DNA from: Methanosarcina horonobensis HB-1 = JCM 15518
GTDB taxonomy: Archaea > Halobacteriota > Methanosarcinia > Methanosarcinales > Methanosarcinaceae
DNA length: 64,000 nucleotides
Assembly (NCBI RefSeq): GCF_000970285.1
Contig: NZ_CP009516.1
Location: 434,001-498,000, forward strand
Direction: 5' to 3'
Position numbers and translations under genes: made by a program. Under the pieces are notes generated by a model that ran no database searches, had not been told where the DNA came from, and saw nothing but the letters and a program-made list of their open reading frames with translations. This document shows, piece by piece, positions 53,896-63,608 of the stretch; position 1 is the stretch's first letter, and every line of letters begins with the position of its first letter.

Positions 53896-55191
53896 TTACA
53901 CGAACATGGTTTCAGGAAGGCTGACAGGCATCATCTTCTGCGTATCCGCAGCCATGGACACCTTTTCCACTGCTTCGAGGAATTCTTCCATCTCAACCAT
54001 TTCCTTATCTTTTCTGACCGCGAACATACCTGCTTCGGTAGCTATAGCCTTCAGGTCTGCTCCGCTCATCCCTTCTGTAGCTTTTGCAAGCTTCTTAAAG
54101 TCGATGTCTTCTGAAAGAGTCATCTTTTCACAATGGATCTCGAGGATTTTTCCTCTAGCTTCCACCCCGGGCATCGGAACATGGACAAGCCTGTCAAAAC
54201 GGCCTGGCCTGAGAATTGCAGGGTCAAGGACATCCGGTCTGTTTGTTGCTGCAATAATCCGAATGTTCTTTCTCTTGTCAAAGCCATCCATTTCTGCAAG
54301 AAGCTGCATCAAAGTTCTCTGAACTTCTCTATCTGCGCCAGTCGTCTCGTTTAAACGCCTTGCAGCTATCGAGTCCAGCTCATCAATAAAGATGATACTG
54401 GGAGCTTTTTTCCGTGCCATCTCGAAGATTTCCCTGACCAGTTTGGAGCCGTCCCCTATGTATTTTTGTACAAGCTCAGAACCCACGACTCTGATGAATG
54501 TCGCATTTGTTCTATGAGCTACGGCTTTTGCAAGCAGAGTTTTGCCCGTTCCCGGAAGCCCGTAGAGTAGTACTCCTTTCGGGGGCTCAATTCCTATCCG
54601 GGCAAAGCGTTCAGGTTCGGTTAGCGGAAGTTCGACTGCTTCCTGAAGTTCCTGAATCTGCTCATCTAGACCGCCTATCTGGTCATAGTCCACTTCCACA
54701 CTTTCGATAACCTCCATTGCAGCGACAAAGGGTTCTTCCGTGGAGGGGATAACCTCTGCAATGGCAAGTGTATGCTGGTTCAAGGCAACCTTTGCCCCTG
54801 GCAGCAGTTTTTTCTCGTCAATATACTGTGAGACGTTAACCAGAAACTGAGGTCCGTTACTGCTACGGACAATTATACGATCATTCTTGATCACATCAAT
54901 AACCGTACCAATGATCAGCGGAGAGGTTTTCATGCGATCGAGCTCTGACTGCAGCTTTCGTATCTCTCTCTCATACTTGATCTTCTGGTTCTCCAAATAG
55001 CGTTTCTCGGACTCTATCTGGCTACACTGCTCTTCCAGAAAACTGTTGCGGCTTTCGAGTTGCCTCACTCGGTCCTGGACGCTTTCAGTTGACTCCCCCA
55101 GCTCTCCAGGCTCGATTCCGTCATACACAGATCCGGGCTTTACAAGGTGACTGCGCATGCTTTCATCCTTACTTTTGGTACTATCCGTCAT
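53896..55191 (-). CDS. pan: Proteasome-activating nucleotidase PAN
   Basis: From [16 protein letters not shown] the protein has about 431 residues: a coiled coil near 35-90 ([20 protein letters not shown]), an OB fold and the AAA+ module with Walker A GLPGTGKT, Walker [13 protein letters not shown] and RPGRFDR. It unfolds substrates for the 20S proteasome. The C-terminus is MFV, a variant of the HbYX motif with Phe in place of Tyr. GGAG before ATG 55191 decides the start over an upstream Met at 55218. Divergent from MBF1. Confidence 0.95.
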   Translation of the reverse strand: MTDSTKSKDESMRSHLVKPGSVYDGIEPGELGESTESVQDRVRQLESRNSFLEEQCSQIESEKRYLENQKIKYEREIRKLQSELDRMKTSPLIIGTVIDVIKNDRIIVRSSNGPQFLVNVSQYIDEKKLLPGAKVALNQHTLAIAEVIPSTEEPFVAAMEVIESVEVDYDQIGGLDEQIQELQEAVELPLTEPERFARIGIEPPKGVLLYGLPGTGKTLLAKAVAHRTNATFIRVVGSELVQKYIGDGSKLVREIFEMARKKAPSIIFIDELDSIAARRLNETTGADREVQRTLMQLLAEMDGFDKRKNIRIIAATNRPDVLDPAILRPGRFDRLVHVPMPGVEARGKILEIHCEKMTLSEDIDFKKLAKATEGMSGADLKAIATEAGMFAVRKDKEMVEMEEFLEAVEKVSMAADTQKMMPVSLPETMFV

Positions 55192-55248
55192 GGAGCTCCG
55201 AATATTATTTAAGTTCATACCGTATATAGCGTTTTCGAAGTGATCAAT
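55192..55248. promoter_or_regulatory. Compact divergent promoter of pan and the MBF1 gene
   Basis: Only 57 bases separate the two starts. TATTATTTAA (55203-55212) is placed to drive MBF1, and the near-symmetric GTATATA (55222-55228) is placed to drive pan. The two elements overlap each other's initiation zones, so competition is likely. Confidence 0.5.
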
Positions 55249-55734
55249 ATGCAGTGCGAAATATGTGGTGCAGAGATCCGCGGAAAGCCTATATGCATTA
55301 CAATTGATAACAGCGAACTCCAGGTCTGCCAGAAGTGTGCTCCTTACGGGAAGCCCGTTGATAAGCGGACCCCCGTATCAAGGAAAGTCTCTCCGGTGGT
55401 TCGTACGGTACCACGAACTGAAAAGAGGCCAAGAAAGGACTTTTTCGATATTTTAAAAGATGAGCTCCTGGACAATTACGATCAGATTATCCGGGAAGCC
55501 AGAGAATCCAGAGGCTGGTCTCAGGAAGACCTGGCTGAAAATATCAAGGAAAAAGCATCTCTCATCAAAAAGATAGAACGAAGAGAAATCGTACCCGAAG
55601 ATTCCGTTAGAAAGAAACTGGAACATACCCTTAATATCAAACTTACCGAACGCGTGGATGTCGCAGAGCAGGAAGTTTCTCACATGAGAAAAGATACCAC
55701 TCTGGGCGACATAGTAAAAATAAAGCGCAAATAA
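55249..55734 (+). CDS. Multiprotein-bridging factor 1 homologue (MBF1)
   Basis: From [20 protein letters not shown] the protein has about 161 residues. An N-terminal zinc ribbon (CEICG and CQKC) is followed by a basic linker and a Cro-type helix-turn-helix ([33 protein letters not shown]). This is the archaeal MBF1 layout. ATG 55249 has GTGATC as ribosome site, which contains the possible GTG start at 55240. It probably acts in transcription or translation. Confidence 0.92.
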   Translation: MQCEICGAEIRGKPICITIDNSELQVCQKCAPYGKPVDKRTPVSRKVSPVVRTVPRTEKRPRKDFFDILKDELLDNYDQIIREARESRGWSQEDLAENIKEKASLIKKIERREIVPEDSVRKKLEHTLNIKLTERVDVAEQEVSHMRKDTTLGDIVKIKRK

Positions 55735-56025
55735 GCTGTGAGTTTTGACTGTAAAGCTTTAAATTGAGGTTCTGTTTCCAGCAGCAGCAACTGTTTCCGG
55801 CAGTTTTTCTCCTTCCGAAACAAATAGATGGAGAGAGCTTATGTCCGAAGAGGCTCAAAACAATGCCTCTTCGAATATCCGCTCGAGAGGACTTTTTTAT
55901 CGATACATGCGGTCTTTTCGTGCCTCTCTGTATTTTTCCGTGGTTCATCAGGAACTTTCTGCCTTTTTATATTTTTTTTACGATTTTTATGGCACTCTTT
56001 TCAGAATCGGTTTTTCCAGGGACTG

Positions 56026-56868
56026 TTAAAGTTCGATTTCTATATCGTAAACCTTTTCCGGATTTTCTTTATGGATGGTCCAGAATGGTTCTTCTCCATA
56101 ATTTTCCATCAGTTTCAAGGTCCTTTTCGGGATTGTTTTTGGGCCAAGTACAGCGCCAGGCCTATCAGGGTCATCGATATAGTCCGTTTCCATCATAAAA
56201 CGAGTTCCCTCCTCAATTGCCTGCTCGATTGCCCCTTTAACCGATATTACTCCTGGAAAAATCCCGAGTTCCTCGCAGGCTTTTACAAGAGGCGGAGAGT
56301 AATGTTTGACTACCCTGTACATTTTTATCCCTGTTTTTTTTGCCCTTTCAGCTATGTCCCGAAGCTCGGGTTCCCCCACACTTTCGGTATGAAGCTGGAC
56401 TGCGCAGTCCTGTTCTTTTCCGAGAGAAAAGGCATGTTCCATTATCTCGTTTGAAGCTTCCCAGACATCTGCGGGCACAGGATAATGCGGGCGTCCTGAC
56501 TTTATTCCTACTGCAAGACCCCTTTCTACATATCCAGCAGCAAGTTCAAGCCCTTTTTTCATGGTTTCTCTGGCTTCTGCCAGTTCCATGTACTCCGTAA
56601 GCTTTGAGATCTCAGCAGGATGAACCCCGAGAACCGGAAAAGCACTAACTCCTATATCGCAGATTTTCGATGCAATTTCTACTGTCTCGTCAAATACTGC
56701 AAGGTAGTCTTCGGGTTTTTTGACCGCAATCCCAAGAGACCAGCTTGGTTTGGTGACCAGAATTATATGGGTTCCACCTGAATTCTTAAACTCCTTTACA
56801 GCTTCAAGGCCTCTAGCCCTTGGGTCTATATGCATATGGTTGTCGGTAATCGGAATTTTTGCAGGCAT
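56026..56868 (-). CDS. TatD-related metal-dependent hydrolase (COG1099)
   Basis: From MPAKIPITDNHMHIDPRARG the protein has about 280 residues. The metal-binding HxH sits in the first strand (NHMHID). LGVHPAEI, QLHTESVGEPE, YRVVKHYSPPLVKACE and METDYIDDPDRPG are further ligand strands of the amidohydrolase barrel. Related enzymes are DNases, but the archaeal COG1099 substrate is unknown. GAGG before 56868 decides the start over the upstream Met at 56964. Confidence 0.88.
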   Translation of the reverse strand: MPAKIPITDNHMHIDPRARGLEAVKEFKNSGGTHIILVTKPSWSLGIAVKKPEDYLAVFDETVEIASKICDIGVSAFPVLGVHPAEISKLTEYMELAEARETMKKGLELAAGYVERGLAVGIKSGRPHYPVPADVWEASNEIMEHAFSLGKEQDCAVQLHTESVGEPELRDIAERAKKTGIKMYRVVKHYSPPLVKACEELGIFPGVISVKGAIEQAIEEGTRFMMETDYIDDPDRPGAVLGPKTIPKRTLKLMENYGEEPFWTIHKENPEKVYDIEIEL

Positions 56869-57167
56869 GATTGTTTCCTCGAATGTTTTCTGAGAACTTT
56901 CTTCAAGACTATCTATTATTAAAACCAATTCTATTAGAGTAGAAGGAAGGGTTATATTCTGCAATCCCTTATCTACTTCAAGGAATCCAGTATCTATTTC
57001 CAGGAAGTACTACTCTATATTATTACCCAAAAGTTGAAATATGAGCCTTACATTGAGTACGCGGCAAGATTCAATTATACTTACCAAGTTCTTAGAAAAG
57101 TTCCCCCTTTTTTAGCTTTTCATCGCTACGGTTCTTTTAACACGAACCCTATAGATCTGGTGATAAC

Positions 57168-58196
57168 ATGACTAAAACCGCAGCAGTAATCAAAGGTGAC
57201 GGGGTAGGCCCCGAACTCGTGGACGCAATGCTTAAAGTTGCAGAAGCCGCTGGCACCGATGTCGAATTCATAATGTGTGAAGCAGGAGCCGGCTGGTGGG
57301 AGCAGCACGGAGGCAATTCCCTCATTCCTGAAGAAACCTGGCAGGTCCTTGACAGTTCCGATGCCTGTTTCAAAGGCCCGACAACCACCCCCGGTGGAAT
57401 TGGTTCCCCCCGAAGTGTGGCTGTATCTATCAGGAGAAAGTATGATCTTTATGCAAACGTCAGGCCAATAAAAACCTTCCCTAACTCAAGTGCACCTCTC
57501 GGAGATGTCGAAATGGTCTGTGTTCGTGAAGGGACAGAAGGTCTTTACATCGGAGAGGAAATTCAACTAACAGATGATGTATCCATTGCAATCAGGAAGA
57601 TTACCCGCACAGCTTCCAGCAAGATCGCACGCTATGCCTTTGAAGAAGCTAAAAGAAGAGGCTACGATGCTGTTGTACCCATCCATAAAAGCAATATCCT
57701 GAAACTGACCTGCGGCTCTTTCTTAGAAGAAGTCGAAAAGGTTTCACAGGACTACCCGAACATTGAGGTCTGGCCCTATCATATTGATAACATTGCCCAG
57801 CAGCTTATCAAGAACCCCCAGATTTTCAATAAGAAAGTCCTCCTTTCCACCAACCTCTTCATGGACGTAATCAGCGAGGAATGTTCAGCCCTTGTTGGCA
57901 GTATCGGGCTTATCTACTCCGCAAATATCGGGGACAACTTTGCAATGTTTGAACCGGCTCACGGCTCAGCCCCGAAGTATGCCGGTCAGGACAAAGTAAA
58001 CCCTGTCGCAACCGTGCTTGCAGGCGCCTGGATGCTGGACTACCTTGGAGAAAAGGAAAAGTCCGAGGCCATATTCAGAGCTGCTGAACATGTGATTTCC
58101 GAAGGCAGGTATGTGACCTACGATCTCGGAGGCAGTGCAAAACTCAGTCAGATGGCTGATGAGATCGCAAGGCAGACTGAAAAAATCCTGAAATAA
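57168..58196 (+). CDS. Isocitrate/isopropylmalate-type dehydrogenase, probably isocitrate dehydrogenase
   Basis: The protein has 342 residues. The NAD-binding IKGDGVGPELVDAML and catalytic block YDLYANVRPIKTFPNSSAPL are those of the IMDH/IDH family. SPRSVAVSIRRKYDLYANVRP-type sequence (residues about 83-103) has Ser and three Arg at the substrate site, and GDNFAMFEPAHGSAPKYAGQ is the closing motif. It converges with the Re-citrate-synthase-like gene, so it probably oxidises isocitrate to 2-oxoglutarate. Isopropylmalate remains possible. Confidence 0.78.
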   Translation: MTKTAAVIKGDGVGPELVDAMLKVAEAAGTDVEFIMCEAGAGWWEQHGGNSLIPEETWQVLDSSDACFKGPTTTPGGIGSPRSVAVSIRRKYDLYANVRPIKTFPNSSAPLGDVEMVCVREGTEGLYIGEEIQLTDDVSIAIRKITRTASSKIARYAFEEAKRRGYDAVVPIHKSNILKLTCGSFLEEVEKVSQDYPNIEVWPYHIDNIAQQLIKNPQIFNKKVLLSTNLFMDVISEECSALVGSIGLIYSANIGDNFAMFEPAHGSAPKYAGQDKVNPVATVLAGAWMLDYLGEKEKSEAIFRAAEHVISEGRYVTYDLGGSAKLSQMADEIARQTEKILK

Positions 58197-58367
58197 CAAT
58201 TTTGGAAATTAATAACTTGAAAATCCAAATACGTCGAAGTAAAATAAGTGGTAAAAGCTGCTAATAAGACATTATAGCCAATGTAAGGTTTAAGGCTGAT
58301 ATAAGGTCTGAAGAACCTTATACCACTTAATTTAATGCTTTCTCTTTTTCTTTCTTCTTTTGTGTCT

Positions 58368-59690
58368 TTATTCATTTTCTTCTGCCGGTTCCTGGATTTT
58401 CCCTTTGCTTTTGAGTTTTCCTCCGCCAGTACGTGCCGGATCACAGATTGGCTGATAAAGGAAATATTTTTCAACATAAGCGAGGAGCTCCTCATCTGAG
58501 ATGCAGGAAACTCTCTCTTCTTTATCGTAAAGTTTCTGTATCTCTTTCTGGATTTTAAGCAGTCTCCGGTCATCTTTTTCCACTATTGTTTCGACATCAA
58601 GGAGATTGTTTAAGGTTTCCTGGACCTTGTAACGTATTACTTCAAGTCCTGAAGAGTCACCTATGAGGAGAAGCCTGGTGCCTCCTACCAGCTCGGGCGG
58701 ATAGGGTTCATAATTGAAGGGATTTTTCAGGACACCTGCGGCATGGATACCTGACTCGTGGGCAAAGATATTTTTTCCGACAACAGCTTTATTTCTCGGG
58801 ACCCTGAGCCCAAGCTCTTTTTCCATAAATTCCGCAAAACGGGTCACAGGTTCAAGGTTGTATTTCTCAAAACCTTCAACCCTGTCTGCCAGGAAAAGCA
58901 GGATTTTTTCCATTTCACTGTTTCCTGCACGTTCCCCTATGCCAAGGAAGGTCACACTTGTCCAGTTAGCCCCATGCCAGAAACCTGCAATCGAACTTGC
59001 TGACCCGAATCCGTAATCGTCATGTATGTGAGTTTCTATATTTTTGACTCCTATCTCCTTTTTGAGGTGCTGGACAATTTTCGGAATGCCATAAGGTTCA
59101 TCAATGTTCATGAATGGCATCCCATATCCAACGGTATCGCAGACTCTTATAATGCAGTCAGGGTCGATTTCCATAATCCGTTTTACCAGGGGGAAAACAA
59201 AGCCGTAGTTGTCAGCTCTTGTCATATCTTCCAGATGAGCCCTTGTGCGGAGCCCGTGGTCCACTGCATACTGGAGGGCATCAAGATATTTCTCTTCAGC
59301 CTGTTCCCTGCCTGAAAGCCTCATTTTGGAATAAATGTGCGTATCCGAGACAGACATCAGAATCCCTGTTTCTTCAAGCCCGTCAACTTCCAGAATTTTA
59401 TCTATATCCGCCCTTGAAGCCCTTGCCCATCCTGTAATTTCCGGGCACTCGTATCCCCTGTCAAACATGAGTTCGACAGCATCTCTATCTCTTTTATTGA
59501 ATACAAAGGCCTCAAGTTTCTCAATCCCTATCTCGTGAAGGTATTCGTAAATTTGAACTTTATGTTCTCTGCTCAGGACTATTCCCGGCATCTGGGATCC
59601 ATCGCGGATTGTGCTGTCACTTATGAATACCTCGTTTCCATAAGGTAGCTTTAACTTTGGCAGGTCCTCGTATGATTCATAAATTTTCAT
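58368..59690 (-). CDS. DRE-TIM metallolyase, Re-citrate-synthase-like
   Basis: The protein has 440 residues. The first strand shows ISDSTIRDGSQMPGIVLSRE (metal-binding DxTxRD, catalytic Arg), then the barrel with ETHIHDDYGFGSASSIAGFW (HxH metal ligands) and GKNIFAHESGIHAAGVLKNP. The family covers isopropylmalate, citramalate, homocitrate and Re-citrate synthases. It lacks the LeuA regulatory domain. The pairing with the isocitrate-type dehydrogenase argues for Re-citrate synthase for glutamate synthesis. No aconitase is adjacent. Confidence 0.75.
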   Translation of the reverse strand: MKIYESYEDLPKLKLPYGNEVFISDSTIRDGSQMPGIVLSREHKVQIYEYLHEIGIEKLEAFVFNKRDRDAVELMFDRGYECPEITGWARASRADIDKILEVDGLEETGILMSVSDTHIYSKMRLSGREQAEEKYLDALQYAVDHGLRTRAHLEDMTRADNYGFVFPLVKRIMEIDPDCIIRVCDTVGYGMPFMNIDEPYGIPKIVQHLKKEIGVKNIETHIHDDYGFGSASSIAGFWHGANWTSVTFLGIGERAGNSEMEKILLFLADRVEGFEKYNLEPVTRFAEFMEKELGLRVPRNKAVVGKNIFAHESGIHAAGVLKNPFNYEPYPPELVGGTRLLLIGDSSGLEVIRYKVQETLNNLLDVETIVEKDDRRLLKIQKEIQKLYDKEERVSCISDEELLAYVEKYFLYQPICDPARTGGGKLKSKGKIQEPAEENE

Positions 59691-60502
59691 ATATTATCCT
59701 CCTATCTCTTCCAGGCGGCGGGGCCCTGTATCGAGGAAGTGGGCTTACACTGCTGGTGTGTTTCTGTTAAAAAATACTGTTATTTATGCAAACCAGAAAA
59801 TCAGATATTAAACCGAAGATGTTCCTCTTCTTGTTTAAAAAACATTTAAAGATATTTACTATGGGGAATATCTGTTTTTTTACTTCAAAGAGCACTTGAT
59901 CTTTCTCAAAAAATATTCTGCAAGGTTCCTGAAAATTTAACTATTATATGCTGTAATAGTTAAAATCTCTTTCTTTTGAAATATTTTATACATACTCTTA
60001 AATTTATAATTATAAATATGTTTCTAGAGTGCAGTCAATAGAGAGAAGGTTATATTCTCATCTCTCTTTAAAACTTATTTCTATCACTTTATGAATATTT
60101 GCCTGAGAAAAATGTCACTCTAAGAAGCATAAATACTGATTTTCGAGGAATTCTTGTTCAATTTCGAAGAGTCGTATTTAAGGTTCAGCCTATACGCAGT
60201 ACAGACTTTTTATCAGTTTTCTCCATCTCTTTCTTGAAGTTCATTAAAGTTTACTTTCCTTTATTGCCCTTCTTGCCGATAATAAGGTATATCTATAGCA
60301 AGTTATATTTATAATCGGGTAGATCTGGAATATCTAATTTATAAAAGTCTCTCTATATGCATCTGCATATGGTTTGTACCTGATAAAAGTCGTATCTTTC
60401 AGCTCTAATTGCTGCATCCAAATCTAATATAATTTCCAAATTATATCGCCATATATTTAATTTATATTCGATATCTTTGCTTTACTTTTCCCGAGGTAGA
60501 AC
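59691..60502. other. AT-rich spacer before the cobamide genes
   Basis: No gene is supported. A frame at 60099-60314 has no ribosome site or codon bias. TATA-like elements at 60451-60467 and a GAGGT ribosome site (60493-60497) belong to cbiT. I saw no B12-riboswitch-like fold. Confidence 0.4.
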
Positions 60503-61057
60503 ATGTCCGAAATAGTAAGCGTTAGCGGCGGTCCGACTAAACCGGAAATAATTGCAGTGTCCCTTTCCAAACTCGGACTTAAGGATGGGGACCGGTTCGC
60601 AGATGTGGGCTGTGGTACAGGGTCGGTTTCGATTGAAGCATCCCGGATTGCTCGGAACCTGACTATCTACGCAATCGATGCCCGTAAAGAAGCCCTTCTT
60701 GCCACGGAAACGAACTTTAAGAATTTCAGGATCGAAAATGCCACAATTTTAGCCGGTGAAGCTTCGGATCTCCTTAACTCAGCAGAGCCTATCGATTCAA
60801 TTGACTGCGCATTTGTTGGCGGGACGAAAAACATTGGCTCCATACTTGAGAAACTTGTTGAAAAAAAAGCCCGGAGCATTGTGGTAAACGCGGTCCGAAT
60901 CGAAACCGTTGTCAGGACGATTGAGGCTATGAAGAGGCTGGGGATTTTTGATGAGGTAGTCCATGTAGCAGTCTCGAGAAGTGCCCCGATTGCCGGAGAG
61001 ACTATGTTCAAACCCGAAAATCCCGTGTATATAGTTGTTGGAAAAAAACAAACTTGA
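60503..61057 (+). CDS. cbiT: Cobalt-precorrin decarboxylase/methyltransferase CbiT
   Basis: The 184-residue protein is a SAM methyltransferase: GGPTKPEIIAVSLSKLGLKD, DVGCGTGSVSIEASRI, AIDARKEALLATETNF and DCAFVGGTKNIG. CbiT methylates C15 and decarboxylates the ring side chain in the anaerobic cobamide pathway; its partner CbiE is not in view. It is the first gene of a cbi run toward the window edge. Confidence 0.92.
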   Translation: MSEIVSVSGGPTKPEIIAVSLSKLGLKDGDRFADVGCGTGSVSIEASRIARNLTIYAIDARKEALLATETNFKNFRIENATILAGEASDLLNSAEPIDSIDCAFVGGTKNIGSILEKLVEKKARSIVVNAVRIETVVRTIEAMKRLGIFDEVVHVAVSRSAPIAGETMFKPENPVYIVVGKKQT

Positions 61058-61145
61058 AAAGTTACTCTTAAATCACTATCAGACTAAATCACCATCAAGT
61101 TAATCAAATCACCAATATTTACCTGTAAATTTGTGGAGCGATAGT

Positions 61146-61754
61146 ATGTTAATAGGAGTAGGACTTGGTCCCGGAGACCCCCAGCTTTTAACCCTCAAAG
61201 CAGTGGACGTTTTGAAAAACAGCGATAAGGTATATGTTCCAGGCCGCCTGGCAAAAGACCTTGTAGCTCCTTATGCGGATGCCGAAATTCTTGAATTTCC
61301 CATGATAAGGGATATTGAAGTCCTGAATACTCTCTGGAAAGAGAATGCAGACCGTATCGCAGACGAAGCAAGAAAAGGGACAGTAGCTTTCGGGCTTATA
61401 GGTGACCCTAACTTTTTCTCAACTTTCACTCACCTGAAAAAAGTCATGAGCAGGCATTATCCTGATGTTGAAACCTCAACAGTGCCGGGAATAAGTTCCA
61501 TCACATCTTTTGCCGCAAGGACTGATGTGGCTGTAGAGAGTTCCTTTGAGGTAAGTGACGGTTCTGAGGTCGGGTATAAAATCCACCTTAAAGCCACACA
61601 GCCCAGAAAAATAATGGAACAGCTCGAGACTGAAGGGTACAGGGAGTTTATTTTTGCAGAGAGGCTTTTTTCGGACAATGAACTGATTATCAGCAAAAAA
61701 GAAGAAATCCCGGAAAAAGGGAACTATTTCAGCATCATTTACGGAAAGAAATGA
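61146..61754 (+). CDS. cbiL: Cobalt-factor II C20-methyltransferase CbiL
   Basis: From MLIGVGLGPGDPQLLTLKAV the protein has about 203 residues. GVGLGPG, KVYVPGR, VAFGLIGDPNFFSTF and VPGISSITSFAARTD are the conserved tetrapyrrole methylase blocks. GGAG seven bases before ATG 61146 decides the start. It adds the methyl at C20. It is 88 bases after cbiT. Confidence 0.92.
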   Translation: MLIGVGLGPGDPQLLTLKAVDVLKNSDKVYVPGRLAKDLVAPYADAEILEFPMIRDIEVLNTLWKENADRIADEARKGTVAFGLIGDPNFFSTFTHLKKVMSRHYPDVETSTVPGISSITSFAARTDVAVESSFEVSDGSEVGYKIHLKATQPRKIMEQLETEGYREFIFAERLFSDNELIISKKEEIPEKGNYFSIIYGKK

Positions 61755-61896
61755 AGCCACCTGAAAAGAACTTCTAACAGTCATATATGGTCGAGTATTG
61801 TGTGCAAATTGAATTTCAACACACAACTTAACCCTCTATAGTCAAATTAACTTTCTATAATTTTCGAATAATGTGAAAAGCAAAGGGAATGGTCAG

Positions 61897-62625
61897 ATGG
61901 AAAGAAAAGTGTATTTTGTAGGAGCAGGCCCCGGAAACCCCAAATTGATTACTGTTTTGGGGCGTGAGATGCTTGAGAAAGCAGACCTTGTTATGTATGC
62001 GGGCTCCCTCGTAAACCCGGAAGTCCTTTATTACACAAGAGGAGAGACAGTTGACAGCTACGGGCTTACCCTTGATGAAACCACTAAAATAATTGCCGAC
62101 GCCGTGGATGCAGGAAAGTTCGTGGTACGACTTCACAGTGGAGACCCATCTCTTTACGGGTCTGTTGTGGAGCAGATGGAAGAGCTGAGAAAGTATGACA
62201 TCGAAGTCGAAAGGGTTGCCGGCGTTTCCTCGGTTTTTGCAAGTGCAGCTGCTCTTGGGACCCAGCTTACTCTTAACGGTGTTTCCGATACCCTCATCAT
62301 TACTCGCCCTGCAGGAAAAACCCTGGAAAAAGACCTTATCCCCGAGCTTTCTGCCTATAACACCACCATGGCAATCTTCCTTGGCACCCAGAAGATCAGG
62401 GAAATCATGGAAAAAGTCCGGTGCCCGAAGGATACGCCTGTTGCGGTTATTTTCCATGCGTCCTGGGAAGATGAAGAAGTCATTACAGGGACTGTGGAAG
62501 ATATTGCAGATAAGGTCAAAGATGCAGGAATTATACGCTCGGCAATGATTATCATCGGCGGGGTTGTCGACCCTAAAAACTACAGGAGGTCCTACCTATA
62601 CGGAGTGGCCCAGGAACCGCTGTAA
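61897..62625 (+). CDS. cbiF: Cobalt-precorrin-4 C11-methyltransferase CbiF
   Basis: From [20 protein letters not shown] the protein has about 242 residues. Further blocks: [50 protein letters not shown] and TRPAGKTL. It methylates C11. An upstream GTG at 61873 is possible, but family members begin right before VYFVGAGPG. Its last 27 bases overlap the cbiG frame. Confidence 0.92.
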   Translation: MERKVYFVGAGPGNPKLITVLGREMLEKADLVMYAGSLVNPEVLYYTRGETVDSYGLTLDETTKIIADAVDAGKFVVRLHSGDPSLYGSVVEQMEELRKYDIEVERVAGVSSVFASAAALGTQLTLNGVSDTLIITRPAGKTLEKDLIPELSAYNTTMAIFLGTQKIREIMEKVRCPKDTPVAVIFHASWEDEEVITGTVEDIADKVKDAGIIRSAMIIIGGVVDPKNYRRSYLYGVAQEPL

Positions 62626-63161
62626 TTACCTTTGAAAGGAACAGGGAAGTTGCATCAAAGATAGCAGAGCATCTTGAAGCTGACCTTCTTCTCTATGAAA
62701 AAGGCATTTTTAGGAAAGCCTTTCAAAAATACGGGGCAATAGTTGCAGTCTTTGCTACGGGTATTGTGGTAAGGGATATCGCCCCTCTTCTCGATAATAA
62801 ATGGTCGGACCCGGCAGTAGTCGTTGTGGACTCAAACCTTAATTTCGCAATTCCTCTTCTCGGAGGACATCACGGGGCAAATGAGATTTCCCGAAAGATT
62901 GCAGAATTGGGGGCAGTTCCCGTGCTCACCACAGCTACTGAGGTTCACGGTAAACCCTCTGTTGAGGGGATTGCTGACAGGTTTGGCTGTGAGGTCTTCA
63001 ATAAGGAATCCACAATTGCTGTAAACTGTGCACTCCTCGACCAGCAGATAGAGGTTCTTGAGGTTAAGGGCCCCAGGATTGTTATTGTGGATGAAGATGT
63101 TTCCGTCCTCGTGAGAAAAAAACAGGCTGAAGCAAAGGACGAAAGTGCCGGAAACAGCTAA
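62598..63161 (+). CDS. cbiG: CbiG, N-terminal and central domains (split gene, apparent ATA start)
   Basis: The frame gives about 187 residues: [60 protein letters not shown] and [10 protein letters not shown]. These are CbiG_N and the central domain that open the lactone ring. No ATG, GTG or TTG precedes the homologous start; in-frame ATA at 62598 has GGAGGT seven bases upstream, so AUA is the likely start. GTG 62766 would cut most of CbiG_N. The C-terminal domain is a separate gene. Confidence 0.85.
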   Translation: MRSGPGTAVITFERNREVASKIAEHLEADLLLYEKGIFRKAFQKYGAIVAVFATGIVVRDIAPLLDNKWSDPAVVVVDSNLNFAIPLLGGHHGANEISRKIAELGAVPVLTTATEVHGKPSVEGIADRFGCEVFNKESTIAVNCALLDQQIEVLEVKGPRIVIVDEDVSVLVRKKQAEAKDESAGNS

Positions 63162-63254
63162 TAATGAAACATCTGATAATAAATACTGATTATTAACACT
63201 AACAGTCGATTAATACCGAAACTGCATAAAATAGCAGTGGATAAATGATTACTG

Positions 63255-63608
63255 ATGATTCTCGGAATCGGAACCCGCAGGGGCATTACAAAAGAAGAAG
63301 TTCTTGAAGCCGTAAATCAGGCGCTTGATGAATGCGGCCTGAATCTTCAGGAGATTACGGCTTTTGCTTCTGCGAAACTTAAAGAAAACGAGCGAGGTCT
63401 GCTGGAAGCAGGTGAACTGCTCGGCATTCCGGTAAACTTTTTGCCGGATGAAGTGCTGAACAGCTACAACCCTCCTTCGTCCTCCCAGGCTTCTCGCTTC
63501 GGATTAAAAGGGGTTGCAGAGCCTGCTGCGCTGGCCCTTTCGGAAAAACACGAATTGATTTGCAGGAAGAAAGTCTATGGCAGAGTCACAATCGCAATCG
63601 CAAGATAA
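63255..63608 (+). CDS. cbiG: CbiG C-terminal domain protein
   Basis: The 117-residue protein begins MILGIGTRRGITKEEVLEAV and has FASAKLKENERGLLEAGELL, FLPDEVLNSYNPPSSSQASR and GVAEPAALAL. These match CbiG_C alone, the rest being encoded by the previous gene. Its end overlaps cbiH. Together the two halves reconstitute CbiG. Confidence 0.9.
   Translation: MILGIGTRRGITKEEVLEAVNQALDECGLNLQEITAFASAKLKENERGLLEAGELLGIPVNFLPDEVLNSYNPPSSSQASRFGLKGVAEPAALALSEKHELICRKKVYGRVTIAIAR

Noticed and set aside
55764-56454. Overlapping plus-strand frames downstream of MBF1
   Set aside because: They mostly lie opposite the TatD-like gene and lack ribosome sites.
59691-60502. Cobalamin riboswitch before cbiT
   Set aside because: No B12-box-like sequence or multi-stem fold; a normal TATA box and ribosome site explain the region.
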